A stretch of 26,730 nucleotides of DNA. Origin: JASLPR01 sp964496475 (GTDB lineage: Bacteria > Chloroflexota > UBA11872 > VXNJ01). A program made the position numbers and the translations under genes. This document shows positions 24,564-26,730 of this stretch, piece by piece (positions within the stretch are counted from its first letter, which is position 1; the number at the start of each line of letters is the position of its first letter). Below the pieces are notes generated by a model. That model saw only the letters and a list, made by a program, of their open reading frames with translations, was not told the origin of the DNA and made no database searches. The DNA lies in contig CAZBZS010000030.1 in the NCBI GenBank assembly GCA_964496475.1, positions 1-26,730 on the forward strand, in the 5' to 3' direction.

Positions 24564-24883
24564 CGCGTAGGGACCGCGATACTCGCTACTTGAGAGCACC
24601 AGTGTGGTCAGTAGTGCGATGGTTGAGGAGCGCGATCAGCCAGGTCTTCGCAAGTGCCCATAGGCAACGGCGTTCGGCTGCAGGCTCATCCCGGGTCCAG
24701 GGACGGCAGCTACGGGGAAACCATGCGGGGACGCAATCGGAGCGAGTCGTACCTACGCACGTGGGGGTGGACCCCTGGCCTAGGCGGAGGGTATTTTGAT
24801 CCCCAAGGTGTCCTCATACACCTGAGGGTGGACCCGATCATGCCTTCGGCATCATGGGAGTGGAATCGATCGGAGATTCGTGG
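24564..24883. other. 320-base intergenic region with relic repeats
   Basis: No convincing gene. Short open frames here translate parts of the repeat units; one gives VPTHVGVDP, a peptide typical of mistranslated type I-E CRISPR repeats. The stretch holds the two repeat units at 24746-24835 and a small hairpin ATGCC-TTC-GGCAT (24840-24852). Base composition changes here from C-rich to G-rich on the plus strand. Confidence 0.7.
24746..24835 (+). CRISPR. Putative degenerate type I-E-like CRISPR mini-array (2 repeats, 1 spacer)
   Basis: Two 29-base units at 24746-24774 and 24807-24835 are separated by 32 bases, the standard 61-base period of type I-E arrays. They match at 20 of 29 positions, and both end in GGGTGGACCC, close to the repeat end (GGGGATGGACCG) known from Thermus I-E repeats. 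Each has a dyad at the same place: CCTAC-GCAC-GTGGG (one T-G pair) in the first and CCTCA-TACACC-TGAGG in the second. The pairing is kept although the bases differ. No further unit lies 61 bases up- or downstream, and no cas gene is in the window. It could be a relic array or an unrelated repeat. Confidence 0.5.
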
Positions 24884-26245
24884 ATGGCGCCTAATCCGAC
24901 CCGGGAACTTGCCGAATTTGTTGTGACGACCACTTCGGATCGGTCCTTGCCACCCGTGGAGGCGCGGGCGCGAGATCTGTTGCTCGATTATTGCGGCGTT
25001 CTGATCGGCGGCAGCGTTGAGTCGGCCGGATCCCGCGCCGGAAGGTACGCGTGCAAGGACAGGTCGTCTGAGGCTTCAGTGCATCTATCCGGTCGGGCGA
25101 CCGCGCCGCTGGCGGCCATGGCCAACGGAATCGCGGCGCACGCCCTTGAGCTCGATGACGTGACCAACGAGTCCTCACTCCATCCGGGAGTCGTTGTCTG
25201 GTCGGCGGTAATGGCGGCGGTCGAGCGTGGTGGCGGGACCTTCGGTGATCTCCTTGCCGCGGGTGTGGCCGGATACGAGGTGACCGTACGCGTGGGCGAG
25301 GCCCTGAATGCCACTTCCACATACGCCCGCGGGTTTCACCCGACCGGCGTTGCCGGAGCGATCGGTGCCGCCGCGGGTGCGGCAAACATCCTTGGACTCG
25401 ACGCCGAAAGAACCCAGCATGCCCTAGGCCTCGCAGGGAGCATGGCCTCAGGTTCGCTTGCATACGTTCAGAACGGTAGCGATGGAAAGCGGCTCAATGC
25501 CGGGTGGGCTGCTCATGCCGGATTCCTGGCGTCCGACCTGGCCGCCGCTGGCCTGACTGGTCCTGTCGACGTTCTAACCGGCGCGTATGGCCTGCTTGCC
25601 GCCTACAGCGATGATCCTCAGCCGCTGGCGCTAACCGCGTTCGACATCGAGCACCCGGCGATGCTCGATGTGGCGATCAAACCGTACGCCTGCTGCCGGT
25701 ACATTCATCCGGTTATCGACGCCTGTCGTGACCTGCGCGCCGACGACAGATTCTCGCTTGCCGAGATGGATCGGCTGTCCGTGAGCATTCTTCCGGGCGT
25801 CCGTCCGCTCATCGCCGAGCCGGCCGATCGAAAACGTAAGCCGCGGAACCGCGTGGATGCCCAGTTCAGTGTCTACTACGGCGCTGCGTTGACTCTTGTC
25901 CACGGGGCGCCGGGGTCGGCCGGGTTTGAGGCGCCCTACTTGCAGGATGAAACCGTTCAACTCATCGCCGATCGGGTTGATGTCTCGCACGATCCCGATC
26001 TGGATGCTCGCTATCCGGAACGGTGGGGTTGTCGACTGGATGTTGAGATGTCGGATGGCGCTCGCTGGGCCGTGGTAGTGGAGGACCCGCGAGGTGACCC
26101 GCGCCGACCACTATCGTCCGCTGAAGTCGACGAGAAATTCCGCTCCCTCGCGGAGCCCGTCGATCAGCGACTGGCCGAGGCGGTATTGGTATGGGTTCGC
26201 GAAGGGGATCTGCGTTCGCCCCTCCCGACCTTCTCAGGAGGGTAG
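24884..26245 (+). CDS. MmgE/PrpD family protein (2-methylcitrate dehydratase-like)
   Basis: MmgE/PrpD proteins include 2-methylcitrate dehydratase, cis-aconitate decarboxylase and many uncharacterised lyase-like enzymes. Family features in the 453 residues: helical N-terminus with LLLDYCGVLIGGS, AMANGIAAHALELDDV, GYEVTVRVGEAL, GFHPTGVAGAIGAAAGAA, ALGLAGSMASG, KRLNAGWAAHAGFLA, and KPYACCRYIHPVIDA. The exact substrate cannot be read from sequence, and no prp genes are nearby. The ATG at 24884 is chosen because GGAG lies 8 bases before it; ATG 24854 upstream lacks such a site. Codon use differs from the plus-strand genes to its left, with many G-ending codons and few runs of GCC/CTC, which suggests different history or replication strand. 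Confidence 0.9.
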   Translation: MAPNPTRELAEFVVTTTSDRSLPPVEARARDLLLDYCGVLIGGSVESAGSRAGRYACKDRSSEASVHLSGRATAPLAAMANGIAAHALELDDVTNESSLHPGVVVWSAVMAAVERGGGTFGDLLAAGVAGYEVTVRVGEALNATSTYARGFHPTGVAGAIGAAAGAANILGLDAERTQHALGLAGSMASGSLAYVQNGSDGKRLNAGWAAHAGFLASDLAAAGLTGPVDVLTGAYGLLAAYSDDPQPLALTAFDIEHPAMLDVAIKPYACCRYIHPVIDACRDLRADDRFSLAEMDRLSVSILPGVRPLIAEPADRKRKPRNRVDAQFSVYYGAALTLVHGAPGSAGFEAPYLQDETVQLIADRVDVSHDPDLDARYPERWGCRLDVEMSDGARWAVVVEDPRGDPRRPLSSAEVDEKFRSLAEPVDQRLAEAVLVWVREGDLRSPLPTFSGG

Positions 26246-26304
26246 GAGAGGTCCCTCAACCTGCTTCATTGTCGCATGTCGAGCCCCCTTCGCCTTCTAT
26301 CAAC

Positions 26305-26332
26305 TAGCTATTGATGCGTCTCGCTATTTTTT
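26305..26332 (+). terminator. Weak terminator candidate after the MmgE/PrpD gene
   Basis: TAGC (26305-26308) and GCTA (26323-26326) could pair over a 14-base loop, directly followed by six Ts. The stem is only four pairs, so this is a poor terminator by standard rules, but it is the only T-run downstream of the gene. Confidence 0.2.
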
Positions 26333-26594
26333 GTGGTTATTTCCTTGCGTTCGGCAGGCTGTGACGATTATCCGGAGCAGCGGTCGATGGGATACATCGG
26401 AGTTCGGTGAGGCTTGCTAGAGTCACTCCGAAGCTGTGAGTAACGTCTTCCCTTCGACGACCCGACAATCGCACGACCTACCCAGCCGGAGAGAGGGCCT
26501 TCTATTAGTTCGCGCGACGGATGCGTCTTTCGGCGCGAAGGCCTACAGCAGACTCTAGGTCCGGCGCCTACCAGACATCACTGGGAGACAACAT

Positions 26595-26621
26595 GTACAT
26601 TCTGGGATGTGTGTAGTACAT
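26595..26621. promoter_or_regulatory. Paired GTACAT elements, possible operator
   Basis: GTACAT occurs at 26595-26600 and 26616-26621, 21 bases apart (two helical turns), and the first lies in the palindrome ATGTACAT. They sit 33-59 bases upstream of the ATG at 26654. The spacing fits a regulator bound on one DNA face, but chance is not excluded. Confidence 0.2.
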
Positions 26622-26653
26622 ACTCCCCATTACGGACAACACCTTTGGAGCCT

Positions 26654-26707
26654 ATGTCAGAGAACAGCGAGAAGGCCGTCGCCAGGATGATCGCGATTAT
26701 TCGGTAA
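26654..26707 (+). pseudogene. Possible broken start of a GntR-like regulator gene
   Basis: GGAG (26647-26650) precedes ATG 26654, which opens 17 codons (MSENSEKAVARMIAIIR) and then meets TAA at 26705. The same frame continues after the stop with GALPPES up to the window edge. An Ile-Ile-Arg, one residue, then GALPP resembles the first wing-proximal region of GntR regulators (ISGELPPGS type). The stop could be a true nonsense mutation, a sequence error, or the whole match could be chance. Confidence 0.2.
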
Positions 26708-26730
26708 GGCGCGTTGCCGCCCGAATCGGG

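Larger units (their letters stand above)
26246..26730. other. 485-base region without a convincing gene
   Basis: No family-recognisable coding sequence in any frame. It contains a T-run (26327-26332), paired GTACAT elements (26595-26621) and a short open frame near the end (26654). The composition is less biased than in the housekeeping block. Confidence 0.6.

Noticed and set aside
24590..24799. A small gene of 69 codons before the MmgE/PrpD gene
   Set aside because: Its translation includes VPTHVGVDP from the repeat unit and otherwise shows no family character or ribosome binding site.
24840..24852. Hairpin ATGCC-TTC-GGCAT as a terminator
   Set aside because: It has only five base pairs and no following T-run, and it lies just before the MmgE/PrpD start rather than after a gene.

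Overview
The window is GC-rich bacterial chromosome, almost entirely coding up to about 24.56 kb. It looks like a metagenome-derived scaffold: two runs of ten Ns sit inside genes (mutS and dapF), and both look like scaffolding joins. The gene set and protein styles (short single-core EF-Ts, DapL-type lysine pathway, FolD with a separate FchA, a membrane-anchored molybdopterin oxidoreductase) suggest Chloroflexota, perhaps a Dehalococcoidia/SAR202-like lineage. That placement is inference; no rRNA is present.

Layout. Bases 1-984 hold the 3' end of mfd, followed at once by topA. After a short leader comes a long co-directional run: rpsB-tsf-pyrH-frr-uppS-cdsA-dxr-rseP-ispG-mutS-mutL (3.4-15.9 kb). 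It joins translation, UMP and RNA precursors, ribosome recycling, isoprenoid and lipid carrier synthesis, phospholipid synthesis, site-2 proteolysis and mismatch repair. Most junctions are 1-4 base overlaps or tens of bases. Convergent to mutL lies a minus-strand folate pair, fchA-folD. Divergent from it is miaA-dapF-dapL-hflX (tRNA modification, diaminopimelate/lysine synthesis, ribosome-associated GTPase). A minus-strand tyrosine recombinase and a plus-strand membrane molybdopterin oxidoreductase share a divergent promoter region at 22.8 kb.

From about 24.56 kb the character changes. The plus strand stops being C-rich and becomes G-rich. A 320-base spacer holds two degenerate units with the 29+32 geometry of a type I-E CRISPR array. 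Then comes an MmgE/PrpD-family gene, and the last 485 bases show no convincing gene, only a possible start of a broken regulator gene.

Most notable points: (1) FolD has Ile in place of the catalytic cyclohydrolase lysine and sits beside a separate cyclohydrolase-family gene, suggesting a split of the two activities; (2) a putative relic type I-E CRISPR mini-array without cas genes in view; (3) a molybdoenzyme with four membrane helices followed by an internal twin-arginine motif and fifth helix; (4) a ribosomal protein S2 with a histone-H1-like tail built of five 12-residue repeats; (5) two genes (ispG, fchA) whose only well-placed start codons are ACG and ATA, each 8 bases after a good Shine-Dalgarno; (6) a switch of strand composition at about 24.56 kb. 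I did not find an obviously new multi-gene system; the window is mainly housekeeping.
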